Assembly (NCBI GenBank): GCA_024639765.1
Contig: JAHEHU010000006.1
Coordinates: 1-55,666, forward strand
DNA: 55,666 bases
Reading direction: 5' to 3'
DNA from: Eudoraea sp.
GTDB taxonomy: Bacteria > Bacteroidota > Bacteroidia > Flavobacteriales > Flavobacteriaceae
Position numbers and translations under genes: made by a program. Each line of letters starts with the position of its first letter. Within the stretch, counting starts at the first letter, position 1. The notes below the pieces were generated by a model. The model saw only the letters and a list, made by a program, of their open reading frames with translations. It was not told the origin of the DNA and searched no databases. Positions 8,315-17,673 of this stretch are shown here, piece after piece.

Positions 8315-9802
8315 TTATAATACACCTTGGATAAAGGGTTGTATGCTCTTTAATATCATTTCGCTTAGCCATAGAGGAGCAACCCCAATTCCTATAATAG
8401 GCAAAAGCATTAGCAATATGCCAGTTTTCTCATACCAGGTAACTTTTTCCATTGCCAAAAATGATTCATTTTTAACAGGACCCATCAACATGATCCCCAC
8501 CACACGTAATATATATACTGCAGTAACTACAATGGCTGAAATAGCAAAAATGGTTGCAATGCGATAGGGAAGTTCAGCATGTTCAAATGCGCCAACAAAA
8601 ATGTTCATTTCTGCTACAAAGCCACTAAAACCTGGCAATCCCAATGAAGCGAGACCCGCAATAACATAGGTGGCAGAAATAAAGGGTATTACCTTTAACA
8701 GTCCACCTAATTTGGTTACATCTCTTGTATGGGTCCTTCCGTAGATCATCCCTATCAATGCAAAGAACAATGCCGTCATAAAACCATGAGACAAGGATTG
8801 AAGTATGGCACCGTTCCATGCCGTTTTGTTAAGCATCAATAATGCAAACAAAACCAGTCCAAGATGACTAACCGAAGAATAGGCATTAATATATTTAAGA
8901 TCTGTTTGCCTGATAGCCGCAAAAGCTCCGTAAATGACGCCAAAGGCAGCAAGGACAATAAAGAACCAGGACCAGTGCAGGGTGCCCTCCGGCAAAAGGT
9001 ACATAGCTACCCTAAAGACCCCATATCCTCCTAGTTTCATCAGAACTCCCGCATGCAGCATAGAAACTGCTGTTGGTGCCGAGGCATGCCCGTCCGGGGA
9101 CCAGGTATGAAAGGGGAACAAGGCTCCTATCACCGCAAAGCCTATGAAGGTTAGGGGGAAAAATAACTTTTGTGCCTCTACAGGAATGTTCACTTTGGCT
9201 ATTTCGAGGATATTGAACGTCAAAGCCCCACCATCGGCAGCAGAATTGAAATAGATACCCAAGATACCAACCAACAAAATAGCCGAGGCTCCCATTAACA
9301 TCAACGTTAATTTCATGGCGGCATATTCCCGTGGACCGGAACCCCAGATACCAATAAGCAGGAACATTGGAATTACTGCTATTTCGAAAAACACGAACAT
9401 GGTAAACAGATCGAGCGAAATAAAGAACCCGTAAACACCGGTAGACAGAATAATTAAGGAAATAAAGAATTCCTTAGGCAATTCTTTCATCTTCCATGAT
9501 ATAAAAACGCCTGCCAGGACAACAAGGGAAGTCAGCAAGAGCAAGGCAACCGAAATGCCATCAACCCCTACACTGTAATGAATGTTAAAATCCTTGAACC
9601 AAACTAGATCGCGAGTGAAGACCATAATGTCATCATTCACAGCCCTTTCCTTAAAATAGGCAAAGAGCAAATTAACAGACATTGCCAGTTGAAGGATACT
9701 TCCTATCATCGCAATGATTCGCGCCCTTTTTAGATCATTGGCAAAAAGTAATGCCAGCACCGTTAACAGGGGGACAATAATAAAAAGCGATAATATATCC
9801 AT
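8315..9802 (-). CDS. nuoM: Complex I subunit M
   Basis: Antiporter-like pumping subunit of the membrane arm, about 495 residues. It shows FPFHTWSPDGHASAPTAVSM, the family signature, and VSHLGLVLFALL. The frame has three possible ATGs, at 9829, 9811 and 9802. The last is chosen because MDILSLFIIVPLL begins directly at the first membrane helix, as in homologues. The 9829 start would overlap nuoL by 17 bp and cannot be excluded. Confidence 0.95.
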   Translation of the reverse strand: MDILSLFIIVPLLTVLALLFANDLKRARIIAMIGSILQLAMSVNLLFAYFKERAVNDDIMVFTRDLVWFKDFNIHYSVGVDGISVALLLLTSLVVLAGVFISWKMKELPKEFFISLIILSTGVYGFFISLDLFTMFVFFEIAVIPMFLLIGIWGSGPREYAAMKLTLMLMGASAILLVGILGIYFNSAADGGALTFNILEIAKVNIPVEAQKLFFPLTFIGFAVIGALFPFHTWSPDGHASAPTAVSMLHAGVLMKLGGYGVFRVAMYLLPEGTLHWSWFFIVLAAFGVIYGAFAAIRQTDLKYINAYSSVSHLGLVLFALLMLNKTAWNGAILQSLSHGFMTALFFALIGMIYGRTHTRDVTKLGGLLKVIPFISATYVIAGLASLGLPGFSGFVAEMNIFVGAFEHAELPYRIATIFAISAIVVTAVYILRVVGIMLMGPVKNESFLAMEKVTWYEKTGILLMLLPIIGIGVAPLWLSEMILKSIQPFIQGVL

Positions 9803-9812
9803 AGAGATCATC

Positions 9813-11732
9813 TTAATTAGTCCATACATATATAAAAACGATAGCCAGCAATACTATTCCGCTGACAAAGGCCATGGCATAGTCTTGTATCCTTCCAGAT
9901 TGCATGCCTTTGATTTTGTTTGAGACCCTTACCGTTGAATTTCCGATGGCATTCATGGTTCCATCTACAATATTCCGGTCGAACCAGGCGGCAGAGGCGG
10001 CAATACCCTTAAACAAAATATTCTTGGTTACAAATAGGTAAACCTCATCCAGATAGAATTTGTGATAGGCCCAGGTATAAAAGACCCCAAATCGTTCTGC
10101 TGTTCTGGCTGCCAGCCCGTTTTCTTTTTTATACAATACCCAGGCAATGGCAATACCTATCACTCCTACCAATACAGCAATTAGCGCGAGTGGGATGTTC
10201 ATATGGCCTTCAAAGCCCATTCTATTTGGACTAATAAAGTTGCTGAACGGAATAAAACCGACCGTGGCACTGAGAAGGGCAAGAACAATTAAAGGAAATG
10301 TCATAGAGACGGGAGATTCCTTGGGTGCATGTTCATAGCTTTTGTCTGGTCCCCAGAAGATCCCAAAGTAGATACGGAAAATATAAATAGCTGTAAGGCC
10401 TGCGACTATAATTCCTATGGCATAAAGAAAGCTGTTGTGTTCATAGACTGCTACCAGGATCTCATCTTTACTCCAGAATCCTGCAAAGGGAGGAATACCT
10501 GCAATGGCCAGGGCAGCAATAAGAAAGGTGATGTTTGTGATAGGCATATATTTTCTAAGCCCCCCCATATCTTTCAGGTAATTGCTATGTACCGCATGTA
10601 TCACAGAACCGGCACCTAGAAATAGCAGGGCTTTGAACATGGCGTGTGTAAATAGGTGATACATGGAAGCCATATAACCAAGACCATCATGTCCTTCGTA
10701 TCCAGAAACACCGAGGGCAAGCATCATATAACCCAATTGGGACATGGTTGAATAGGCCAATACCCTTTTGATATCGGTCTGGGTGATGGCAATTATAGCA
10801 GCAAAAAGCGAAGAAAAGGCACCCACAAAGGCTACAATTTGAAGCGTAAATCCTTCTTCTACAAAATAGAACATTGGGAACAAACGGGCCACCAGGAACA
10901 CACCCGCTACCACCATGGTAGCTGCATGAATTAGCGCAGATACAGGCGTAGGTCCTTCCATGGCATCCGGAAGCCATATATGCAACGGAAACATGGCCGA
11001 TTTTCCTGCTCCTCCTATAAAAACCAAAATTAAACCCCAGGACAATACAGACAATCCCATAAAGGATGTGGAGGCCCAGTTAAGGATAGCGCTCCCTTCC
11101 GGATTATTGAGCGTTTCAAAATCATAAGTACCTGTATTAAAGCCTATTAACAAGATTCCGATAAGGAATCCCAGGTCTGCAAAACGGGTCACAATAAACG
11201 CTTTTTTGGCAGCTGCTACTGCAGACTCCTTGGTGTAATAATATCCTATCAATAAATATGAAGAGACCCCTACTAATTCCCAAAATATATAGATCTGAAA
11301 AAGATTGGTAGCTAATACAAGGCCATACATGGAGAAAGTAAATAATGAAAGGAAAGCAAAGAATTTGGTATACCCCTCGTCACCTTTCATATACCCACGG
11401 CTGTAAATGTGGACCATCAATGAGATAGTAGACACCACTATCAGCATCATCACGGAAATAGGATCTATTAGAATACCCATATCAATATGTAGGGTGTCTG
11501 TAAAATTCATCCAGGTAATTTTCTGGACAAGAGCAGGGAATACCCCGGAATCCTTTCCAATGATAAAAAAGTATTGGAAGGCCGTGTAGAAAGAGAAAAC
11601 GGTGGAGAGCACTAATCCAAATACACCGATAAGACCAGAGACCGCCGGCTTTATTTTCTGATTAAACAACCCCAATAACAGAAATACCGCTAAAGGGATC
11701 AAGGGGATTAACAGGACAAAGGTGTAATTCAT
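9813..11732 (-). CDS. nuoL: Complex I subunit L
   Basis: The largest antiporter-like subunit, 639 residues, with about 16 membrane helices. The signature block is FPLHIWLPDAMEGPTPVSAL, followed by VLAYSTMSQLGYMMLALG. The long C-terminal part would provide the lateral helix along the membrane arm. Its length is normal. It lies 12 bp after nuoK and runs to nuoM. Confidence 0.96.
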   Translation of the reverse strand: MNYTFVLLIPLIPLAVFLLLGLFNQKIKPAVSGLIGVFGLVLSTVFSFYTAFQYFFIIGKDSGVFPALVQKITWMNFTDTLHIDMGILIDPISVMMLIVVSTISLMVHIYSRGYMKGDEGYTKFFAFLSLFTFSMYGLVLATNLFQIYIFWELVGVSSYLLIGYYYTKESAVAAAKKAFIVTRFADLGFLIGILLIGFNTGTYDFETLNNPEGSAILNWASTSFMGLSVLSWGLILVFIGGAGKSAMFPLHIWLPDAMEGPTPVSALIHAATMVVAGVFLVARLFPMFYFVEEGFTLQIVAFVGAFSSLFAAIIAITQTDIKRVLAYSTMSQLGYMMLALGVSGYEGHDGLGYMASMYHLFTHAMFKALLFLGAGSVIHAVHSNYLKDMGGLRKYMPITNITFLIAALAIAGIPPFAGFWSKDEILVAVYEHNSFLYAIGIIVAGLTAIYIFRIYFGIFWGPDKSYEHAPKESPVSMTFPLIVLALLSATVGFIPFSNFISPNRMGFEGHMNIPLALIAVLVGVIGIAIAWVLYKKENGLAARTAERFGVFYTWAYHKFYLDEVYLFVTKNILFKGIAASAAWFDRNIVDGTMNAIGNSTVRVSNKIKGMQSGRIQDYAMAFVSGIVLLAIVFIYVWTN

Positions 11733-11744
11733 AATATGAATTCT

Positions 11745-12062
11745 TTAATACTTCATGGTCTCTATATCCTTTACCTCTACAGAACTTATTTGTCTGTACA
11801 GATTAAAAATGATGGATACGGCGAGTGCAGTTTCGGCTGCTGCAACCGCAATTATAAATATTGAAAACAGTACTCCCTGTAACATATCGGGGTACATGTA
11901 TTTGTTGATCACTACAAAATTGATCACAGAGGCATTGAGTATCAATTCTACTGAGATCAGAATGGAGATAAGGTTTTTGCGGGTGATGAATCCATAGACA
12001 CCTACAAAAAACAAAATTGAGGTAACGGTCAATAGTTCATATATGGTAATTCCTGCGATCAT
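11745..12062 (-). CDS. nuoK: Complex I subunit K
   Basis: A 105-residue, three-helix membrane subunit (ND4L type) with conserved glutamates in the helices (SVELILNASVINFV and AAAETALAVSIIFNLYR). Its ATG overlaps the nuoJ stop by one base, which indicates coupled translation. Confidence 0.95.
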   Translation of the reverse strand: MIAGITIYELLTVTSILFFVGVYGFITRKNLISILISVELILNASVINFVVINKYMYPDMLQGVLFSIFIIAVAAAETALAVSIIFNLYRQISSVEVKDIETMKY

Positions 12063-12583
12063 TAGGCCGTTTTATTGTTTTCAGATAATTTATTTCCTTT
12101 GGCAATCACTATTGCCCCGATCATGGCTGCCAATAGCAGTACACTTATTACTTCAAAAGGCAGTATAAATCCGCCTTCCTCGTAGCTTAAAAGCTTTGTG
12201 CCAATGTCAGCTACCTTAGTGGTTGCCGTATTTTCAATCACCTGAAAATCATGTGAATACAGGGTAAACAGAAAAACACCAAGGCCGAGCAAACAAATAA
12301 GACCAGTAACAATTTGCTTAGAAGGTTTTGCAATTTCCAAACGCATTTCGATGTGATGCACCAGGAGTACGGAAAAGATAATCAGTACAATGATTCCCCC
12401 TGCATAAATGGTCAGTTGAATGGCGGCCAGGAAATTATAGTCAATTAAAAAATAGACCCCGGCTATACTGCAGAGTACAAAGAGCAGATAGATGACAGAC
12501 CTCAGCATTTTTCGACTCGAAACCGAGGCAATCGCAAAGGCAATTATGATACCCGCAAGGATGTAAAAAATGATTCTTTCCAT
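12062..12583 (-). CDS. nuoJ: Complex I subunit J
   Basis: A 173-residue membrane subunit (ND6 type) with five predicted helices. It has the family motif YAGGIIVLIIFSVLL in the third helix, the region of the pi-bulge. It starts 4 bp downstream of the nuoI stop and overlaps nuoK by one base. Confidence 0.95.
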   Translation of the reverse strand: MERIIFYILAGIIIAFAIASVSSRKMLRSVIYLLFVLCSIAGVYFLIDYNFLAAIQLTIYAGGIIVLIIFSVLLVHHIEMRLEIAKPSKQIVTGLICLLGLGVFLFTLYSHDFQVIENTATTKVADIGTKLLSYEEGGFILPFEVISVLLLAAMIGAIVIAKGNKLSENNKTA

Positions 12584-12587
12584 GGTT

Positions 12588-13064
12588 TTAGTCTTCCACT
12601 CCCTTCATGAGTTTAGAGTCTGGTTTATTGAGTACCCTGGTAAGGGCAGTGCGGTCATAGACCGAATTTTCAAAATTTTGCCCCCATTCAATAGCATCTG
12701 TTGGACAGACGTCAATACAAAGGCCGCACATGGTACACATGCTTAAGTGATAGACAAATTGGTCTATCTTCTTTTTCTTTTTTCCGGTTTCTTCATCTAT
12801 ACCCCGATCCCAAATAATTTCAATAGTTCCGTTTGGACAAGCAATCTCACATTTCTGGCATCCTGTACAACGATGTTCATTTTCTTCATTGTGGGGCATG
12901 ATGACCTCCCCTCTGAAACGGTCGAACATTTTTAAGGTATCCCTGTTATCCGGGTACTGTTGTGTGATGGCTCCTTTTTTAGAGGTGATGAAATATTTAC
13001 CTGTAACACTCATACCTGTGAGCAAGGTTTTTATTCCTTTATAGATGTCAGAAAAATAACTCAT
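12588..13064 (-). CDS. nuoI: Complex I subunit I, two [4Fe-4S] clusters
   Basis: A 158-residue peripheral-arm subunit carrying clusters N6a and N6b. Two CxxCxxCxxxCP motifs are intact: Cys66/69/72/76 and Cys110/113/116/120. A short lysine-rich insertion (KKKKK, residues 95-99) lies between them. With NuoE, F and G missing, these two clusters would be the outermost in the complex and so the likely entry point for electrons from ferredoxin. The basic patch could help an acidic ferredoxin dock (inference). Confidence 0.96.
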   Translation of the reverse strand: MSYFSDIYKGIKTLLTGMSVTGKYFITSKKGAITQQYPDNRDTLKMFDRFRGEVIMPHNEENEHRCTGCQKCEIACPNGTIEIIWDRGIDEETGKKKKKIDQFVYHLSMCTMCGLCIDVCPTDAIEWGQNFENSVYDRTALTRVLNKPDSKLMKGVED

Positions 13065-13068
13065 AGTA

Positions 13069-14130
13069 TTACCATCTTATCGTTAAATTGAGCCATACCA
13101 ATACTGCCATAAGTACGATGTTCACTAAATTAATAGGGAGCAAATACTTCCATTCTAGTGTTAACAATTGATCCACACGCAGTCGTGGGAAGGTCCATCG
13201 GAACCACATCATTAAAAAGACCAATACCATGGTTTTAATCAAAAACCAGAATACGCCCAGTTCTGGAATAGATTCCGTGATTCCAAAAGGAGACAACCAT
13301 CCACCAAAAAAGACCGTTGCGGCAATAGCTGCTATGATAAACATGTTGATGAACTCTGCCAGGAAAAAGTAAGCGAATTTCATTCCTGAGTATTCAGTAT
13401 GGAAGCCTGCACCCAGTTCAGATTCAGCTTCAACCATATCGAATGGGGCCCTATTGGTTTCTGCAGTTCCGGAGATCATAAAGACCATAAAGGCAATAAT
13501 TGCAGGGATATGGCCCTGGACTATAAGCCATCCACTTTTTTGAATTTCAATGATCTCTGAAAGTTGTAAGGTTCCTGTAATTACCACCATGGTCAACAAT
13601 GACAATCCAACAGAGAGTTCATAACTTATCGTTTGCACTCCGCTCCTCATTGCGCCGATAATGGCAAATTTGTTATTACTGCTCCAGCCCCCCAACAGGA
13701 TTCCAATTACGCCTATAGAAGAAATTGCGATTAAAAAGAATAAGCCAATATTAATATCAAAGGCATGGAAGTCCTTGGAAAAAGGGATAACAGCCAGGGC
13801 CATAAGTGCTGAAATGATCACAAAATATGGAGCCAGGTTATACAGAAACTTGTCAGCCCTATCAGTCCCTGTCAGTTCCTTGGTGAGTAATTTAATAGCA
13901 TCGGCCATCGTTTGTAAGAGGCCCTGAAAGCCTACCCTGTTGGGGCCTATCCTTAACTGGAACCATGCGGCTACCCGTCTTTCCAGAAGCACCAGGAACA
14001 AGCCGGCAACAGCAAATACGGTTAGATAGACGATGGCTATTAAGACCATTTCCACAATGCTGGCAACACCGGCGGGCATAACGCTGAATAGCCAATTGTG
14101 AATGTTCTCTGTGATACTTAATAGGATCAT
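13069..14130 (-). CDS. nuoH: Complex I subunit H
   Basis: A 353-residue membrane subunit (ND1 type) forming part of the quinone chamber. Conserved blocks are RIGPNRVGFQGLLQTMADAIKL and the loop FDMVEAESELGAGFHTEYSG. It lies directly behind nuoD with a 10-bp gap. That gap is where nuoE, nuoF and nuoG sit in 14-subunit operons, and here there is no room for them. Confidence 0.96.
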   Translation of the reverse strand: MILLSITENIHNWLFSVMPAGVASIVEMVLIAIVYLTVFAVAGLFLVLLERRVAAWFQLRIGPNRVGFQGLLQTMADAIKLLTKELTGTDRADKFLYNLAPYFVIISALMALAVIPFSKDFHAFDINIGLFFLIAISSIGVIGILLGGWSSNNKFAIIGAMRSGVQTISYELSVGLSLLTMVVITGTLQLSEIIEIQKSGWLIVQGHIPAIIAFMVFMISGTAETNRAPFDMVEAESELGAGFHTEYSGMKFAYFFLAEFINMFIIAAIAATVFFGGWLSPFGITESIPELGVFWFLIKTMVLVFLMMWFRWTFPRLRVDQLLTLEWKYLLPINLVNIVLMAVLVWLNLTIRW

Positions 14131-14140
14131 CTAGATTATT

Positions 14141-15262
14141 TTAACGGTCAATATCAGGGATAACAAGGTCTAGTGTTGCCATGGTGGCTACAAGGTCCCC
14201 TATTTTCCCGCCTACGGCGATATGGTTTAATAATGATAAATTTGAAAATCCCGGCGACCTGAATTTAAGCCGATAAGGATTTTTTGTTCCTGTACTAATG
14301 ATATAGACACCCAGTTCACCCCTGGCAGTCTCCACTTTTTGATAGTATTCTCCTTTTGGTAATTTGATCACAGCATTGGTGGTTACTCTGTGTTCACCTT
14401 CAGGAATGACATCTATCAACTGTTCTATGATAGATAAGGACTCCCACATTTCCTGTATCCTAACAAGGTATCGTGCATAAGTGTCACCTTCTGTTTTTAG
14501 GGCTTCGGTAAAGGTCACTTTATCATAGGCGCTGTAAGGATGGTGTTTACGCACATCGCAGGAATACCCTGAGGCCCTTCCAACCGGACCTGAAGCACCA
14601 AAAGAAATCGCGTCTTCTTTACTTAGAACGCCTACACCTACCGTTCGTTTTTGAAAAATGACATTTCCGGTCAATAAACGATCGTATTCCGGGAGTTTTG
14701 TTTTGAAATGGGCAACAAATTCCTTTACCCTTTTTACGAAATTGGGGTGAATATCCAACATAAGTCCACCAGGAACATTGTAATTCATGGTTAAGCGGGC
14801 CCCACAGGTTTCTTCCATGATATCATTGATCATTTCCCGATCCCTGAAACCATAGAAATAGGTGGTGAGTGCCCCTACATCCATACCCATCACACCCCAC
14901 CAGAGGCAGTGCGAAGAAATTCTGGTTAGTTCGCCGATAATTGTTCTAATGACCTTAACCCGTTCCGGGATCTCTAGTTGGAGAGCATTTTCTACTGCCA
15001 AACAAACTGCTTCATTGTTAATGTTTGCTGAGAGGTAATCCATGCGATCTGTGAGATGCACTATTTGCTGATAGCTGTCTCGTTCGCACATTTTTTCAAT
15101 AGAACGATGGATATACCCAAGATCTGGCTCTACTTTTTTAATGATCTCCCCGTCTATGGTTAATAGAAGCCGTAGTACTCCATGAGTAGCAGGATGCTGA
15201 GGCCCCATATTGATGAAGTATTCCTCAGACTTAAAATTGGTATGTACAACTTCGGTTTCCAT
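14141..15262 (-). CDS. nuoD: Complex I subunit D (49-kDa type)
   Basis: A 373-residue hydrophilic subunit related to NiFe-hydrogenase large subunits. It forms the quinone site with NuoB. It shows the family start MGPQHPATHGVLRLLL, LGYIHRSIEK, and the C-terminal DLVIPDIDR. It is separate from nuoC, not fused. Six bp separate it from nuoC. Confidence 0.96.
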   Translation of the reverse strand: METEVVHTNFKSEEYFINMGPQHPATHGVLRLLLTIDGEIIKKVEPDLGYIHRSIEKMCERDSYQQIVHLTDRMDYLSANINNEAVCLAVENALQLEIPERVKVIRTIIGELTRISSHCLWWGVMGMDVGALTTYFYGFRDREMINDIMEETCGARLTMNYNVPGGLMLDIHPNFVKRVKEFVAHFKTKLPEYDRLLTGNVIFQKRTVGVGVLSKEDAISFGASGPVGRASGYSCDVRKHHPYSAYDKVTFTEALKTEGDTYARYLVRIQEMWESLSIIEQLIDVIPEGEHRVTTNAVIKLPKGEYYQKVETARGELGVYIISTGTKNPYRLKFRSPGFSNLSLLNHIAVGGKIGDLVATMATLDLVIPDIDR

Positions 15263-15268
15263 TTTTCT

Positions 15269-15730
15269 TTAGTATAGGATCATATTTGTTTCATCTTCAT
15301 AGTCCTTCCTGAGTGGGTATCCGATCCAATCTTCCGTTAAAAAAAGTCGTTTAAGATTGGGATGGTTGCTAAACGTTATTCCAAAGAAATCGAACACTTC
15401 CCTCTCGTGAAATTCGGACGTAGCCCATATATCATAAACAGTTTCAAATGTGGGATTCTCACGGTCTTCTGTTGCTACTTTCACTACCGCCATATGTCTT
15501 TTTGTGGTTGACTCCAAATGATAGACGACCCCCAGCTTTTCTCCCCAATCTACCCCGCTCAGACAGAATAGATAATCGAACTGTGTTTCAGGATCGCTTT
15601 TAAACCTGAACATAAAATTATGCAAGTGTTCAGCAGGGACATGGATATTCAGAAATTGGGATTCTTCTTCTGAAAATTCGAGGTTGAATTCCCAGTTTCC
15701 TATTAATTCTTGCAATTCCAGGTTGGTCAT
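15269..15730 (-). CDS. nuoC: Complex I subunit C (30-kDa type)
   Basis: A 153-residue peripheral-arm subunit. It shows the conserved C-terminal block EREVFDFFGITFSNHPNLKR followed by LTEDWIGYPLRKDYE. Its length is short but normal for unfused NuoC. The gene is 11 bp after nuoB. Confidence 0.95.
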   Translation of the reverse strand: MTNLELQELIGNWEFNLEFSEEESQFLNIHVPAEHLHNFMFRFKSDPETQFDYLFCLSGVDWGEKLGVVYHLESTTKRHMAVVKVATEDRENPTFETVYDIWATSEFHEREVFDFFGITFSNHPNLKRLFLTEDWIGYPLRKDYEDETNMILY

Positions 15731-15741
15731 AGGTTCACAAT

Positions 15742-16302
15742 TTATAAGCCTTCATCAAAACCCTCTACGGGATCCTTTTTATCTTTTCTGCTCTCTTTTC
15801 TGATCTTATCCTGCAGCATAAGCATGCCTTCCAAAAGGGCCTCCGGTCTTGGGGGACATCCCGGCACATAGACATCAACAGGGATTACATGATCTGCCCC
15901 TTTTACCACGGAATAAGTATTGTAAAAGAAGGGGCCTCCTGAGATTGCGCAAGCACCCATGGCAATCACATATCTCGGTTCTGCCATTTGTTCATAAAGT
16001 CTTCTGAGTACCGGGGCCATCTTATTTACGATGGTGCCAGCAATAATGATAAGGTCTGCCTGTCTGGGGGAGGGACGGGCTACTTCGAACCCAAATCTGG
16101 AATAGTCGTGCCTGGCCGCACCGGTCTGCATCATTTCAATGGCACAGCAACTGGTCCCAAAATAAAGTGACCAAAGGGAATTGGATCTTCCCCAATTGAT
16201 GATCTTATCGAGGTTTGTTACAACCACATTGGCTCCATTCCCGGCCGGAATCACTTTTCCGGGGAAATCCTCTGGTATTTCATTTGTTTTATTTACTCCC
16301 AT
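15742..16302 (-). CDS. nuoB: Complex I subunit B, cluster N2
   Basis: A 186-residue subunit that binds the terminal cluster N2 next to the quinone site. The ligands are intact: Cys52 and Cys53 in [10 protein letters not shown], Cys118 in MGACAISGG and Cys149 in [15 protein letters not shown]. Its ATG overlaps the end of nuoA by 10 bp. Confidence 0.96.
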   Translation of the reverse strand: MGVNKTNEIPEDFPGKVIPAGNGANVVVTNLDKIINWGRSNSLWSLYFGTSCCAIEMMQTGAARHDYSRFGFEVARPSPRQADLIIIAGTIVNKMAPVLRRLYEQMAEPRYVIAMGACAISGGPFFYNTYSVVKGADHVIPVDVYVPGCPPRPEALLEGMLMLQDKIRKESRKDKKDPVEGFDEGL

Positions 16303-16643
16303 TTCAATGCTCCTTTCTTCCAGGCATATAATAGACCCAAACCCAGTATGAATAAAAAGATTATTATTTCTATAAATGCAATAGCCCCTATTCCTTTAAA
16401 AACAACTGCCCAGGGCACCAGAAAAGCTATCTCCACATCAAAGATCAAAAACAAGATTGCGAAAAGGTAGTACCCTACCTTGAACTGAACCCAGGTGGGG
16501 CCAATAGTGGTCATTCCACTTTCATAAGGCGCACGTTTTGCTTCACTATCTGATTTTGGTGAAATGAGGTTCGAAAGAAAATTCGCTCCGGCCACCAGTA
16601 CCACGCCGGCAATAAAAAATACAATAATGGCTTCTGAGCCCAT
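16293..16643 (-). CDS. nuoA: Complex I subunit A
   Basis: A 116-residue, three-helix membrane subunit (ND3 type) with the family blocks [20 protein letters not shown] and [17 protein letters not shown] 16643 is chosen. The frame could start two codons earlier at a TTG, but this is less likely. It follows korB by 14 bp, showing that the oxidoreductase and complex I genes form one operon. Confidence 0.95.
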   Translation of the reverse strand: MGSEAIIVFFIAGVVLVAGANFLSNLISPKSDSEAKRAPYESGMTTIGPTWVQFKVGYYLFAILFLIFDVEIAFLVPWAVVFKGIGAIAFIEIIIFLFILGLGLLYAWKKGALKWE

Positions 16644-16657
16644 ATGCAATAATTCAG

Positions 16658-17671
16658 TTATCCCTTAATTTCATAAGTATCCCCCGAAAAGAATAGATCA
16701 TCCGTCTTCCTGAAAGCAGAATTCGCTTTCACCTGTGATGTTAAGGCGTCTTCCCTTTCTTCAAAGGTCACATCCTGAAAACTTCGGATAATTCCTGTAA
16801 CCATGGGATATTCCATCCTCACTAACATTTGGTGTAAGGTAGGATCTTGTTCTTTTGCGTCGTGTATAAGGATATCAGATTCTTCCACTCCGTTTTCACC
16901 AATGGTCACTACTTCGAGCCGAAGTCCTTTCAGTATTAATCCCTTATCCTTGTTTTTTCCAAAGATCATGGGCTGTCCATGTTCCACAAAAAGTTGTCTG
17001 TCCTCACGGACCGCTTTATCAGTGTATTTGGCATAACACCCATCATTGAAAATAGGGCAGTTTTGCAAAACCTCTACCAGGGCGGTCCCTTTATACTTTT
17101 CAGAAGCAATAAAAACTTCGGTCATTTCTTTGGGGGTATTTCCACCAATTCTGGCAAAGAACCTAGCCTGCGCTCCCAGGGCCAGTTCTCCCGCAGAAAA
17201 TGGAGGTTGAGTATTGCCATATGGAGATGATTTTGTCTTTTGCCCAACCAAGGAGGTAGGGGAGAATTGTCCCTTTGTAAGACCGTAGATCTCATTATTG
17301 AACAAAATGATATTCAGATCCAGATTTCTTCGAAGCACATGAATAAAATGATTGCCCCCAATAGCCATAGAATCCCCATCACCGGTGATGACCCAAACAC
17401 TGAGTTTAGGATTGGCAAGTTTTACTCCAGATGCAATGGCCGTCGCCCTTCCGTGAATGCCATGCATTCCGTAAGTATCCATATAATACGGAAAGCGGGA
17501 CGAACATCCTATACCGGATATAAACACGATATTTTCTTTATTGACCCCAATTTCCGGAAGTGCTTTTTGTACAGATCGCAGAATCACATAATCATCACAA
17601 CCGGGACACCATCTAACTTCCTGATCACTGGCAAAATCCTTGTATGTATATTCTTTTACAGCTGCTTCCAT
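16658..17671 (-). CDS. korB: 2-oxoacid (2-oxoglutarate):ferredoxin oxidoreductase, beta subunit
   Basis: Thiamine-diphosphate subunit, 337 residues. A [4Fe-4S] cluster would be held by Cys22 and Cys25 (WCPGC), Cys56 (GIGCSS) and Cys205 (QNCPIF). The TPP/Mg motif starts with GDGDSMAIGGNH (97-108) and ends with NNEIYGLT (125-132). The enzyme oxidises a 2-oxoacid plus CoA to acyl-CoA and CO2, reducing ferredoxin. Two-subunit relatives of this type include aerobic KorAB enzymes, so 2-oxoglutarate is the favoured substrate. Because a complete pyruvate enzyme (nifJ) lies nearby, a TCA-cycle role is plausible. It lies 2 bp from korA. Confidence 0.93.
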   Translation of the reverse strand: MEAAVKEYTYKDFASDQEVRWCPGCDDYVILRSVQKALPEIGVNKENIVFISGIGCSSRFPYYMDTYGMHGIHGRATAIASGVKLANPKLSVWVITGDGDSMAIGGNHFIHVLRRNLDLNIILFNNEIYGLTKGQFSPTSLVGQKTKSSPYGNTQPPFSAGELALGAQARFFARIGGNTPKEMTEVFIASEKYKGTALVEVLQNCPIFNDGCYAKYTDKAVREDRQLFVEHGQPMIFGKNKDKGLILKGLRLEVVTIGENGVEESDILIHDAKEQDPTLHQMLVRMEYPMVTGIIRSFQDVTFEEREDALTSQVKANSAFRKTDDLFFSGDTYEIKG

Positions 17672-17673
17672 GG

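Noticed and set aside
7977-8567. Open frame of 196 codons on the plus strand
   Set aside because: It lies antisense across the nuoN-nuoM junction, both unmistakable genes, and its translation looks like reverse-strand membrane-protein sequence.
14131-14140. Possible hidden nuoE, nuoF or nuoG between nuoD and nuoH
   Set aside because: The gap is only 10 bp, and no other frame in the window shows NADH- or FMN-binding motifs of these subunits.
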